Source: Aeromonas piscicola
Lineage (GTDB): Bacteria > Pseudomonadota > Gammaproteobacteria > Enterobacterales > Aeromonadaceae
Length of the DNA stretch: 53,499 nucleotides
Direction of reading: 5' to 3'
Assembly: GCF_000820005.1 (NCBI RefSeq)
Contig: NZ_CDBL01000078.1
Coordinates: forward strand, 19,062-72,560
Shown here: in pieces, positions 46,513 through 53,499 of the stretch
Position numbering within the stretch: the first letter of the stretch is position 1
How the letters are laid out: each line of letters begins with the position of its first letter
Translations under genes and position numbers: made by a program
The notes under the pieces: model-generated
The model's database searches: none
Seen by the model: the letters and a program-made list of their open reading frames with translations, nothing else
Told to the model about the DNA's origin: nothing

Positions 46513-47603
46513 GGGCGCTCTCCTTCAAACAGTTGCATCGCCCCGGCTGACCAGTGCAGCGAGCAGCGCATGCCGCTGCGCCAGCCACCCTGTTCGTGGC
46601 GGAGCAGCTCATGGGTCGGACGCTCCACCAGAATTTGCTGCGGGCCCAGATAGGTGTCGGCGGTGCAGATAAGCCGTTGGGCGGCGCCTAGAAACTCCAC
46701 CTGATCGATCTGTGCTTCAACGCCATGTTGACCAAGATAAGGCTCGCTCGGCGCACCCAGCGTGATCGCCTCGGGGCGGATCGCCACCTGCAATTTGCTG
46801 CCGGCCGCGGCCCGGTTGGCGAGCTGAAGAGGCTGTTGGTTGAGGCGCACCTGAGTGGGGCTCAGCACCAGGGTGTCGAGGAAGTTCATGCTGCCGACAA
46901 AGCTTGCCACGAAGCGGCTCGCAGGCTGGTGGTAGATCTCCTGCGGGGTGCCCACCTGCACTATGTTGCCGCTCTCCATCACGACTATGCGATCGGCCAT
47001 GGTCAGGGCCTCTTCCTGATCGTGGGTCACCATGATGGTGGTGATGCCAAGGCGCTGCTGCAGGGCGCGGATCTCGCTGCGAAGGTGGGTGCGCACCAGC
47101 GCATCCAGCGCGCTCAGCGGTTCGTCCAGCAGCAACAGGCCGGGGGAGAGGGCGAGCGCCCGGGCCAGCGCCACCCGCTGCTGCTGACCGCCGGAGATCT
47201 GGCTCGGGTATTTGTGGGACTGGGCAGTGAGATCCACCAGTCCCAGCCAGTGATCGACCCGCTCCTTGATGAGATCCCGCGCCAATCCCTGATTCTCAAG
47301 GCCGAAGGCGATGTTCTGGGCCACCGTCAGGTTGGGGAAGAGGGCGTAAGACTGAAACACGATGCCAAAATCGCGCTCTTGAGGCGGCAGGCGAGAGATA
47401 TTGCGCCCCCCTTGCCAGATCTCGCCGCTGTCTGGCAGATCCAGACCGGCGATGGCTCTGAGCAAGGTGGTCTTGCCGCAGCCGGAGGGGCCGAGAAAGC
47501 AGATAAACTCCCCCGGCTCAATGGTCAGAGAGATCCCCTTGAGGGCCTGAAAAGCACCGAACTGCTTGTTGAGATGTTGAATGTCCAGATAGGGCTGGGT
47601 CAT
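46509..47603 (-). CDS. phnT: AEP ABC transporter ATP-binding protein
   Basis: The ATPase of the aminophosphonate importer, 364 residues. Walker A is GPSGCGKTT (residues 38-46), the signature ISGGQQQRVAL is at 136-146, and Walker B LLLLDEP at 156-162; a C-terminal TOBE-like domain follows (KLQVAIRPEAITLG). It belongs to the spermidine/iron/phosphonate group. It heads a phnT-phnU-FAD enzyme unit with a PhnR-type palindrome just before its start. Substrate assignment rests on the neighbours. Confidence 0.88.
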   Translation of the reverse strand: MTQPYLDIQHLNKQFGAFQALKGISLTIEPGEFICFLGPSGCGKTTLLRAIAGLDLPDSGEIWQGGRNISRLPPQERDFGIVFQSYALFPNLTVAQNIAFGLENQGLARDLIKERVDHWLGLVDLTAQSHKYPSQISGGQQQRVALARALALSPGLLLLDEPLSALDALVRTHLRSEIRALQQRLGITTIMVTHDQEEALTMADRIVVMESGNIVQVGTPQEIYHQPASRFVASFVGSMNFLDTLVLSPTQVRLNQQPLQLANRAAAGSKLQVAIRPEAITLGAPSEPYLGQHGVEAQIDQVEFLGAAQRLICTADTYLGPQQILVERPTHELLRHEQGGWRSGMRCSLHWSAGAMQLFEGERP

Positions 47604-47623
47604 GGTTCGACTCGCTACTGATT

Positions 47624-47635
47624 TGGTATATACCA
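47624..47635. promoter_or_regulatory. Putative PhnR operator before phnT
   Basis: TGGTATATACCA is a perfect 12-bp palindrome 20 bases upstream of the phnT start. The same sequence lies before phnW and near-identical ones before phnS and phnR. Confidence 0.72.
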
Positions 47636-47785
47636 GTTTGCGGGTGAAGTGTGACGGTCAGGTGATCTGGGGATGACAGCTTGATGACAGTCAGATGACG
47701 GCGGGTCGTCAGCAGGTGGCTTGGTCGAGTTCAGACAGGTGGCGTGCCACCCATCAAGGGCGAAACAAACGTTGGGATGAAACCA

Positions 47786-47816
47786 AAAAGCGAAGGCCAA
47801 CACCTGTTGGCCTTCG
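47786..47816 (-). terminator. Terminator after phnS
   Basis: CGAAGGCCAACA pairs with TGTTGGCCTTCG, and on the minus strand the stem is followed by CTTTTTGG, 57 bases after the phnS stop. It separates phnS from phnT and so gives the binding protein its own transcript. Confidence 0.9.
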
Positions 47817-47873
47817 ACAAGGGGTTTATGAGTGGCGGTGCGTCTGGCGTGAACAAGCCGCTGCCGTTCACGC

Positions 47874-48893
47874 TTACTGTTTGGCTTCCGACTTGCCGTC
47901 GAAGCTGGCGCTCCACTGGGCCAGGATGGCGTTGCGCTCGCGGGCAGCCCAGCCAAAGTCGTTGTCGATCATCTGGCTCTTGATATCTGCCGGATAGCCC
48001 GCTCTCGGTTGGGCAACCCCGGGGATGGCGACTACCGCGAACGACTTGTTGTAGAGGGCGTTGGCCTGTTCGGTGGCGGCAAAGTCGAGCAGCTGTTTGG
48101 CCGCATCCAGCTTGGGGGTGCCCTTGATGATGGCGGCAGCTTCCATATCCCAGCCCGAACCCTCTTTCGGGAACACCACCTCGATGGGGGCACCCTTGGC
48201 CTTGAGGCTGGTGGCCGGGAAGTCGAAGGATATACCGATCACCGTTTCGCCGCTGGCGGCCAGCTTGCAGGGGGCGGAGCCCGAGTGGGTGTAACGGTCG
48301 ATGTTTTGGTGCAGGCCGTTCATAAATTGCCAGCCCTGCTTCTCGCCCATGGTCTGCAGCCAGCCAGCGACGCTCAGGTAACCGGTGCCGGAAGAGCTGG
48401 GGTTGGGCATGATCACCTTGCCCTTGTAGATGGGCTTGGTGAGGTCGGCCCAGCTGGTTGGCGCCGGGATCCCCTGTTTCTCAGCCTCTACCTTGTTGAA
48501 GCAGATGGCGCTGAAGAAGGCGTCCAGACCGATCCAGTGCGGCTCGGCCTTGCTGTCGCGAAAGCGGCTGTCGAGCTTATCCAGCCCTTTCGGTGCATAG
48601 GCATTGAGCATCTGCTGCTGATCGAGCTGCATCAGGCTGGTGGCGGCCAGTCCCCACACCACATCCGCTTTGGGCTGGGCTTTTTCCGCCAGCAAGCGGG
48701 CGGTGACCACGCCGGTGGAGTCACGCACCCACTTGATGTTGATATCCGGATGCTGGCGCTCGAACGCGGTTTTCAGCTCGCTGAGCTGCTCCGGTTCGAA
48801 GGCTGTATAGACGGTGAGATCGGTTGCGGCCAGTGCCGGGGCGGTCATGGCAGCCAGCACGGCGGCGGCCAGCAAATAGGTTCCCTGTTTCAT
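47874..48893 (-). CDS. phnS: AEP ABC transporter substrate-binding protein
   Basis: A periplasmic binding protein of 339 residues with a signal peptide (LLAAAVLAAMTAPALAA). The mature start TDLTVYTAFEPEQL and VRDSTGVVTARLLAEKAQPKADVVWGLAA are typical of the FbpA/PhnS group. NPSSSGTGYLSVAGW and GSGWDMEAAAIIKGTP are near the ligand site. It has its own promoter region with a PhnR-type palindrome and its own terminator, and phnR lies 120 bases upstream. Binds 2-aminoethylphosphonate by context. Confidence 0.9.
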   Translation of the reverse strand: MKQGTYLLAAAVLAAMTAPALAATDLTVYTAFEPEQLSELKTAFERQHPDINIKWVRDSTGVVTARLLAEKAQPKADVVWGLAATSLMQLDQQQMLNAYAPKGLDKLDSRFRDSKAEPHWIGLDAFFSAICFNKVEAEKQGIPAPTSWADLTKPIYKGKVIMPNPSSSGTGYLSVAGWLQTMGEKQGWQFMNGLHQNIDRYTHSGSAPCKLAASGETVIGISFDFPATSLKAKGAPIEVVFPKEGSGWDMEAAAIIKGTPKLDAAKQLLDFAATEQANALYNKSFAVVAIPGVAQPRAGYPADIKSQMIDNDFGWAARERNAILAQWSASFDGKSEAKQ

Positions 48894-48916
48894 CCTCTTC
48901 TCCAGTTAAATTGGCT

Positions 48917-48928
48917 TGGTATAAACCA
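48917..48928. promoter_or_regulatory. Putative PhnR operator before phnS
   Basis: TGGTATAAACCA keeps TGGT and ACCA of the shared palindrome, 23 bases before the phnS start. Confidence 0.65.
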
Positions 48929-49012
48929 GATTGGTCGAGAGAGAGGCTAGGGGATCTTTATGACGTTCAGGTGACGGCCCCGTGACGTTTTGCCGCACTC
49001 GATTGGCTGCTC

Positions 49013-49720
49013 TTAATTCTGGGTATCCACCTCGATCTCCAGGCTGTCGTGGCGCCAGTACTCCAGATCGAAGTCGAGCACCCGGCCGTGCTGATCGAAG
49101 TTGAGCCGCTCGAGGCGCAGGGCCGGCAGACCGGCGGTAGCCCCCAGCGTCTTGGCCACCTCGTCCGGCAGGGCGGTGGGGAAGAAGCGCACCTGCATGC
49201 GGGCGTAGTGAAGATCGTAATGGGCCTGGTAGATCTCGGTCAGGCTGCCATTGAGATCCAGCTCCAGCAGGCCCGGCACCCGCTCCGGCAGGCAGTGGTT
49301 CTCGCAGTAGCAGATGGCGCGGCCGTTGGCATAGCGCAGTCGCTTGAGCAGAAACAGGCTGTCGAACGGCTTGAGCTGCAGCTGCGCCATCAGCGCCGGG
49401 GGCACCGCCTGGCGGCTTTTTTCCAGCAGCTCGGTGCGCGGCTCGCCCCCTTGCTCCCGCACTATCTGGTGAAAGTTGGAGGTGCGTCTGGGGTTGAGGC
49501 GAAAGCGTGGTGGGGTGACGAACCAGCCGCGGCGATCCTCCCGATAGATAAGGCCATTGGCCTCCAGTTGCACCAGCGCCTCGCGGATGGTGACTCGTGT
49601 AGTGCCGTAGAGTTCCCCCAGCAACCGCTCGGAGGGGAGCTTGTCGTTGGGGGCCAGGCCCCCTGCCAGGATCTGGTTGGCGAGGGCATCCTTGATCTGC
49701 AGGTATTGGGGTTTGCTCAT
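49013..49720 (-). CDS. phnR: GntR-family regulator of aminophosphonate use
   Basis: A GntR/HutC-type regulator of 235 residues. The N-terminal winged helix is [33 protein letters not shown], and the C-terminal UTRA ligand domain has [23 protein letters not shown] and [25 protein letters not shown]. The ATG at 49720 follows AAGGA; a longer frame to 49951 runs through the shared promoter and is rejected. It is divergent from phnW. HutC-type regulators usually repress and are released by the substrate, here presumably 2-aminoethylphosphonate; the palindromes before phnT, phnS, phnR and phnW are likely its sites. Confidence 0.9.
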   Translation of the reverse strand: MSKPQYLQIKDALANQILAGGLAPNDKLPSERLLGELYGTTRVTIREALVQLEANGLIYREDRRGWFVTPPRFRLNPRRTSNFHQIVREQGGEPRTELLEKSRQAVPPALMAQLQLKPFDSLFLLKRLRYANGRAICYCENHCLPERVPGLLELDLNGSLTEIYQAHYDLHYARMQVRFFPTALPDEVAKTLGATAGLPALRLERLNFDQHGRVLDFDLEYWRHDSLEIEVDTQN

Positions 49721-49787
49721 GAAAATCCTTGGCAGGGTAATGGTTTGGGCGCAGGGCTGGTCGCTAAGTGGCGGCATAAAAATGCAT

Positions 49788-49799
49788 TGGTAGATACCA
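49788..49799. promoter_or_regulatory. Putative PhnR operator before phnR
   Basis: TGGTAGATACCA differs at one position from the perfect palindrome. It lies 67 bases before the phnR start, in the phnR-phnW divergent region, and could allow PhnR to control itself. Confidence 0.65.
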
Positions 49800-49884
49800 G
49801 TATTACCCCTGTTGTTCAGGCTTCCTAGATTATCGCGATCCCGGCGCTGAAAATGAATTTTTTGTTGCACGTGGCCCCACCCCT

Positions 49885-49913
49885 TTGACCTTGGTGGGGC
49901 AGTTACCCACAAT
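49885..49913 (+). promoter_or_regulatory. Possible phnW promoter
   Basis: TTGACC and CACAAT lie 17 bases apart, matching the -35 and -10 consensus at five and four of six positions. Transcription would start near 49920, just upstream of the operator at 49924, a position where a bound repressor would block elongation or open-complex formation. Confidence 0.4.
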
Positions 49914-49923
49914 GCGTTTATTC

Positions 49924-49935
49924 TGGTATATACCA
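49924..49935. promoter_or_regulatory. Putative PhnR operator before phnW
   Basis: TGGTATATACCA is a perfect palindrome 14 bases before the phnW start and directly before its AAGGAG ribosome site. Confidence 0.72.
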
Positions 49936-49949
49936 AAAGGAGCGAAGTC

Positions 49950-51092
49950 ATGACCCATATTCCTGCGGCCCCTGCCGCCGTCGATTACCTGCTGCTGACC
50001 CCGGGCCCCCTCTCGACCACCTCTACTGTGCGCGCCGCCATGCTGCAAGACAGCTGCACCTGGGATGCGGACTATAACCTCGGCGTGGTCGAGCCCATCC
50101 GCCGCGAGCTGGTGCGGCTGGCCACCGGCCCGGAGTATGAAAGCGACTACAGCGCCGTGCTGCTGCAGGGGAGCGGCAGCTATGTGGTGGAGAGCGTGCT
50201 GGGCTCGGCGATCGGCGCCGACGAGTGTCTGCTGATCATCAACAACGGTGCCTACGGTGCCCGCATGGGGGAGATGGCTCGCTGTCTCGGCCTGCGCCAC
50301 CACGAGCTTGACTGCGGCGAGACCACCCGCCCGGAACCTGCCGCCATCGAAGCGATGCTGGCGCGTCACCCCGAGATCACCCACTTGGCCATGGTGCACT
50401 GCGAGACCACCACCGGCATGCTCAACCCGCTCGACGAGGTGGCCGCACTCTGCCAGCGCTGCGGCATTCGCCTGATCGTCGATGCCATGAGCAGCTTTGG
50501 CGGCATCCCCATCGACATGGGGCGCCTTGGCATCGAGTTTCTGATCAGCTCCGCCAACAAGTGCATTCAGGGGGTGCCGGGCTTTGGTTTCGTCATCGCC
50601 CGCCGCGCGGCGCTGACGGCCTGCGCCGGTCGCGCCCGCTCGGTCTCCCTCGACCTGCACGCCCAGTGGCAGACCATGGAGCAGCAGGGGGGAAAGTGGC
50701 GCTTTACCTCCCCAACCCATACCGTACTCGCCTTTGCCCAGGCCCTGCGCGAACTTGATGAAGAGGGGGGCATTGCCGCCCGCCATCAGCGCTACAGCGA
50801 AAATCAGCGCACCCTGGTGGATGGCATGGCGGCATTGGGCTTTGCACCGCTGCTGCCAGAGAAGTGGCAATCGCCCATCATCACCGCCTTCTACTCCCCG
50901 GCTCATCCAGACTACCGCTTCGCCGACTTCTACCAGCGGCTCAAGGCGCAAGGTTTTGTCATCTATCCGGGCAAGGTCTCCCAGGCCGATTGCTTCCGCA
51001 TTGGCAATATCGGTGACGTGACCCCGGAGCGGGTGCGCGATCTGCTCGCGGCCATGGCCAGCGCCTGCTACTGGCAAGGGGACGCGCGATGA
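49950..51092 (+). CDS. phnW: 2-aminoethylphosphonate:pyruvate transaminase
   Basis: Converts 2-aminoethylphosphonate and pyruvate to phosphonoacetaldehyde and alanine. The 380-residue PLP enzyme starts [19 protein letters not shown], the PhnW hallmark, with Asp178 in [11 protein letters not shown] and the PLP lysine Lys204 in [24 protein letters not shown] lies before the ATG. Its stop overlaps the start of the PbfA-like gene (ATGA), so phnW-pbfA-phnX are translated together. Confidence 0.96.
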   Translation: MTHIPAAPAAVDYLLLTPGPLSTTSTVRAAMLQDSCTWDADYNLGVVEPIRRELVRLATGPEYESDYSAVLLQGSGSYVVESVLGSAIGADECLLIINNGAYGARMGEMARCLGLRHHELDCGETTRPEPAAIEAMLARHPEITHLAMVHCETTTGMLNPLDEVAALCQRCGIRLIVDAMSSFGGIPIDMGRLGIEFLISSANKCIQGVPGFGFVIARRAALTACAGRARSVSLDLHAQWQTMEQQGGKWRFTSPTHTVLAFAQALRELDEEGGIAARHQRYSENQRTLVDGMAALGFAPLLPEKWQSPIITAFYSPAHPDYRFADFYQRLKAQGFVIYPGKVSQADCFRIGNIGDVTPERVRDLLAAMASACYWQGDAR

Positions 51093-52513
51093 CCTGCATG
51101 CTGGCTCAGGGGCGCGATCTGCGTAACGATAAGCTGCACGGCAGCGGCCGCGCCGACAGCGAAGGGGATATCAACCTCGGTGAGGGGCGGGCGCGCTGGT
51201 GGGCGGGCCAGAGCGACCTTGTGCAGGCGGGATTGGCGGAAGATAGCCGCTATTTTCTCCATCAGGCACTCTCCACCCCCTGTCTCGATCTGCTTGATAG
51301 CGCGCAGGGGAGCTGGCTGACCAGCGCATCGGGCGCGCGTTACCTCGATTTTCACGGCAACAGCGTCCATCAGCTGGGCCACGGTCACCCCAGGGTGGTG
51401 GCCGCGGTACAGCAGCAACTCGCCGATCTGCCGTTCGCACCCCGCCGCTACACCCATCAGGTCGCCATCGACTGCGCCCGCACTCTGGCCGAGCTGGCCC
51501 CCGGCGATCTCAATCGGGTGCTGTTCGCCCCCGGCGGCAGCGAGGTGGTGGGGATTGCCTTGAAGCTCGCCCGTTTCATCACCGGCAACAGCAAGGTGGT
51601 GTCCCTGTGGGATGCCTTTCACGGCGCCTCCCTCGATGCCATTTCGGTCGGCGGCGAGGCCTGCTTTCGCGCCGGTATGGGCCCGCTGATGGCCGGGGTG
51701 GAGCGTATTCCTCCGCCTACCCGCTATCGCGGCGTCTGGTATCGCGGGGAGGGGGATGATGTGCATTACGCCGATTATCTGGAGTACGTCATCGAGAAGG
51801 AGGGAGGAATAGGTGCCTTTATCGCCGAGCCGATCCGCAACACCGATGTTCAGGTGCCCTCAAAAGCCTACTGGCAACGGGTGCGGGAGATCTGTGATCG
51901 CCACAAGGTGCTGCTGATCGCCGACGAGATCCCCAACGCGCTGGGGCGCACCGGCCACTGGTTCAGCTTCGAGGAGTTTGGCATTGAGCCCGACATCATC
52001 TGTCTGGGCAAGGGGCTGGGGGGCGGGGTGGTGCCGTTTGCTGCACTGATCACCCGCGATCGTTTCAATCAGGCGGCGGCCATCTCGCTTGGTCACTACA
52101 CCCACGAGAAGAGCCCCATTGGCTGCGCGGCGGCCCTCGCCACTATAGAGACAATCCGCGAAGCGGGATTGTTGGCAAAAGCGCAGGAGGATGGCCGCTT
52201 TATGGCGCGCGAGCTCGCGGCGATTGCCGAGCGTCACCCGCTGATCGGGCAGGTGCGCGGTATCGGTCTCTTGTGGGCGCTCGATCTGGTGGTCGATCAC
52301 CAGAGTCGCACCCGCAATAGCCAGGCCGCCGAGCGGCTGCTCTACCGCTGTCTGGAACTGGGGCTCAGCTTCAAGGTCTCCCAGGGCAATGTCATCCAGC
52401 TCTCGCCCCCGCTCAACATCGCTCGCGCCGATCTGGTGCGCGCCATCACCATTCTCGATCGCGCCCTTGGCGAGATCGCACTTTCACCGAAACAGGAACC
52501 TCACCATGACTGA
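51089..52513 (+). CDS. pbfA: PbfA-like (R)-1-hydroxy-2-aminoethylphosphonate ammonia-lyase
   Basis: A class III aminotransferase-fold PLP protein of 474 residues. It has [34 protein letters not shown], Asp279 in [15 protein letters not shown] and the PLP lysine Lys308 in [13 protein letters not shown] related enzyme found between phnW and phnX in Vibrio, PbfA, is not a transaminase but a lyase that turns (R)-1-hydroxy-2-aminoethylphosphonate into phosphonoacetaldehyde and ammonia. The position here between phnW and phnX, with overlapping ends on both sides, supports the same role. Assignment to PbfA rather than a second transaminase is by context and by the IPNALGRTG motif. Confidence 0.8.
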   Translation: MTCMLAQGRDLRNDKLHGSGRADSEGDINLGEGRARWWAGQSDLVQAGLAEDSRYFLHQALSTPCLDLLDSAQGSWLTSASGARYLDFHGNSVHQLGHGHPRVVAAVQQQLADLPFAPRRYTHQVAIDCARTLAELAPGDLNRVLFAPGGSEVVGIALKLARFITGNSKVVSLWDAFHGASLDAISVGGEACFRAGMGPLMAGVERIPPPTRYRGVWYRGEGDDVHYADYLEYVIEKEGGIGAFIAEPIRNTDVQVPSKAYWQRVREICDRHKVLLIADEIPNALGRTGHWFSFEEFGIEPDIICLGKGLGGGVVPFAALITRDRFNQAAAISLGHYTHEKSPIGCAAALATIETIREAGLLAKAQEDGRFMARELAAIAERHPLIGQVRGIGLLWALDLVVDHQSRTRNSQAAERLLYRCLELGLSFKVSQGNVIQLSPPLNIARADLVRAITILDRALGEIALSPKQEPHHD

Positions 52514-53345
52514 CTTGCAGATCGCCATTCACCCGGCCACTAACGTAGAGGCGCTGATCCTCGACTGGGCTGGCACCGTCGTCGATTTCGGCTCCTTCGC
52601 CCCCACCTCTATCTTCGTCGAAGCCTTTGCCCGCGCCTATGACTTTGCTGTGACCCTGGATGAAGCACGCCAGCCAATGGGGCTGGGCAAGTGGGATCAT
52701 ATCGCCGCGCTGGGCCGTCTGCCATCGGTGGATGCGCGCTGGCAGGCTCGCTTCGGCCACCCCATGAGCCACGCCGAGGTGGACCACCTCTATCACACTT
52801 TTATGCCGCTGCAGATTGCTGCGGTGACCCGCTTCGCTGCACCCATCCCCGATGTGCTGCCGGTGCTGGATGAGCTGCAAGCGCAGGGGCTGCGCATCGG
52901 CTCCTGCTCCGGCTACCCCCGTCCGGTGATGGAGGCGCTGGTGCCAGCCGCGGCCGATCACGGCTATCGGCCGGATCACTGGGTCGCCACCGATGATCTC
53001 AAGGCCGGTGGTCGCCCCGGCCCCTGGATGGCGCTGGCCAACGTGATTGAGCTGGGAATAAGCGCCGTGCATCGCTGCATCAAGGTGGATGACGCCGTGC
53101 CGGGTATCAGCGAAGGGCTGAACGCCGGTATGTGGACGGTGGGGCTGTCGGTCTCCGGCAATGAGTTTGGCGCGACATGGCAGGAGTTCGCCGCCATGAG
53201 CGAGGTGGAGATCGCCGCCCGGCGCGCACCGGCCGAGGCCAAGTTGCGGGCGGCGGGGGCTCACTACGTGATCGACACCCTGGCCGACATAGCCCCCGTC
53301 ATCGCCGATATCAACCGCCGTCTGGCGGCTGGCGAGCGGCCCTGA
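52506..53345 (+). CDS. phnX: Phosphonoacetaldehyde hydrolase
   Basis: Cleaves the C-P bond of phosphonoacetaldehyde to acetaldehyde and phosphate. The 279-residue HAD enzyme has the nucleophile Asp20 in [11 protein letters not shown], the Schiff-base lysine Lys62 in [22 protein letters not shown] and the metal-binding [21 protein letters not shown]. The ATG at 52506 follows AGGAACC and overlaps the pbfA end by 8 bases. It is the last gene of phnW-pbfA-phnX. Confidence 0.96.
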   Translation: MTDLQIAIHPATNVEALILDWAGTVVDFGSFAPTSIFVEAFARAYDFAVTLDEARQPMGLGKWDHIAALGRLPSVDARWQARFGHPMSHAEVDHLYHTFMPLQIAAVTRFAAPIPDVLPVLDELQAQGLRIGSCSGYPRPVMEALVPAAADHGYRPDHWVATDDLKAGGRPGPWMALANVIELGISAVHRCIKVDDAVPGISEGLNAGMWTVGLSVSGNEFGATWQEFAAMSEVEIAARRAPAEAKLRAAGAHYVIDTLADIAPVIADINRRLAAGERP

Positions 53346-53420
53346 ACAAGGTGGTATGAGGGAAGGGTGGGTTGGGTTGTCATCGGCCTTGCAAGCCGCT
53401 GAGCCCTGAAGAGCTGACAT

Positions 53421-53450
53421 AAAAAAACCGGCGCCTGGGCGCCGGTTTTT
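53421..53450. terminator. Strong bidirectional terminator after phnX
   Basis: AAAAACCGGCGCC and GGCGCCGGTTTTT form a long GC stem with A- and T-runs on both sides. It lies between phnX and the converging gene at the window edge and could serve both. Confidence 0.93.
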
Positions 53451-53466
53451 GTTCACCGAGATTCTA

Positions 53467-53499
53467 TTACAGAGAAGCGGTGAAGGTACGGGTGATGAC
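53467..53499 (-). CDS. C-terminal end of an unidentified gene, cut by the window
   Basis: On the minus strand the last 33 bases read VITRTFTASL and a TAA stop, and the terminator at 53421-53450 follows as expected. Only ten residues are visible, so the family cannot be named. Confidence 0.4.
   Translation of the reverse strand, partial: VITRTFTASL

Noticed and set aside
49721..49951. Extended PhnR N-terminus from 49951
   Set aside because: It would run through the phnR and phnW operators; the ATG at 49720 has a ribosome site and begins with the usual GntR helix.

Overview
The window looks like chromosomal DNA of a gammaproteobacterium, most likely Aeromonas. This rests on a fairly high GC content, the gltA / sdhCDAB-sucABCD block, the divergent mnmC/fabB pair, and close resemblance of most proteins to Aeromonas/Vibrio/enteric families. 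The genus is inferred from recognised protein families and gene order, not from a search. No rRNA, tRNA, CRISPR array, transposase or prophage gene was found; one candidate dispersed intergenic repeat lies between sucD and ycgN.

Layout. 1-7.2 kb: a small exported protein, exonuclease I (sbcB), a calcineurin-like phosphatase, a basic amino-acid binding protein, a Nit-type amidase with a methionine-type aminotransferase, and a divergent LysR regulator. 7.2-16.2 kb: a complete L-arabinose locus, araB-araD-araA divergent from araF-araG-araH followed by araC. As read, araB carries a one-base frameshift. An AraC half-site closely resembling E. coli araI1 and a near-consensus CRP site sit between araB and araF. 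16.3-18.1 kb: a YhaJ-like LysR gene divergent from a pirin gene. 18.1-19.2 kb: the zinc-independent ribosomal protein pair L31B/L36 behind a near-perfect Zur box, then a DinI-like SOS gene behind a perfect LexA box. 19.2-26.7 kb: mostly less-characterised exported or membrane proteins (DUF2927, a YgjP-like peptidase, a GT39-like membrane protein, a 5'-nucleotidase, a DcuC transporter, DUF922). 26.7-31.1 kb: mnmC, fabB, a GNAT acetyltransferase and a DUF4377 lipoprotein.

31.2-42.6 kb: the TCA-cycle block. Citrate synthase (gltA) is divergent from sdhCDAB-sucABCD, so citrate synthase, succinate dehydrogenase, 2-oxoglutarate dehydrogenase E1/E2 and succinyl-CoA synthetase are adjacent. The sdhA-sdhB spacer is unusual: it holds an imperfect duplication of the sdhA end/sdhB start and a 30-codon open frame. 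ycgN follows.

43.3-53.4 kb: a 2-aminoethylphosphonate (AEP) uptake and degradation island. A minus-strand arm holds phnR (GntR regulator), phnS (binding protein), phnT (ATPase), phnU (fused double permease) and an FAD amine-oxidase-like gene. A divergent plus-strand arm holds phnW (AEP transaminase), a PbfA-like PLP lyase and phnX (phosphonoacetaldehyde hydrolase). Four copies of a TGGT-N4-ACCA palindrome lie in front of phnT, phnS, phnR and phnW and are the likely PhnR operators. Together these genes would import AEP and related aminophosphonates and turn them into acetaldehyde and phosphate.

Most of the window is ordinary core metabolism. The points that merit a second look are the araB frameshift, the sdhA-sdhB duplication with its small open frame, the shared phn operator, and the FAD enzyme plus PbfA extension of the AEP pathway.
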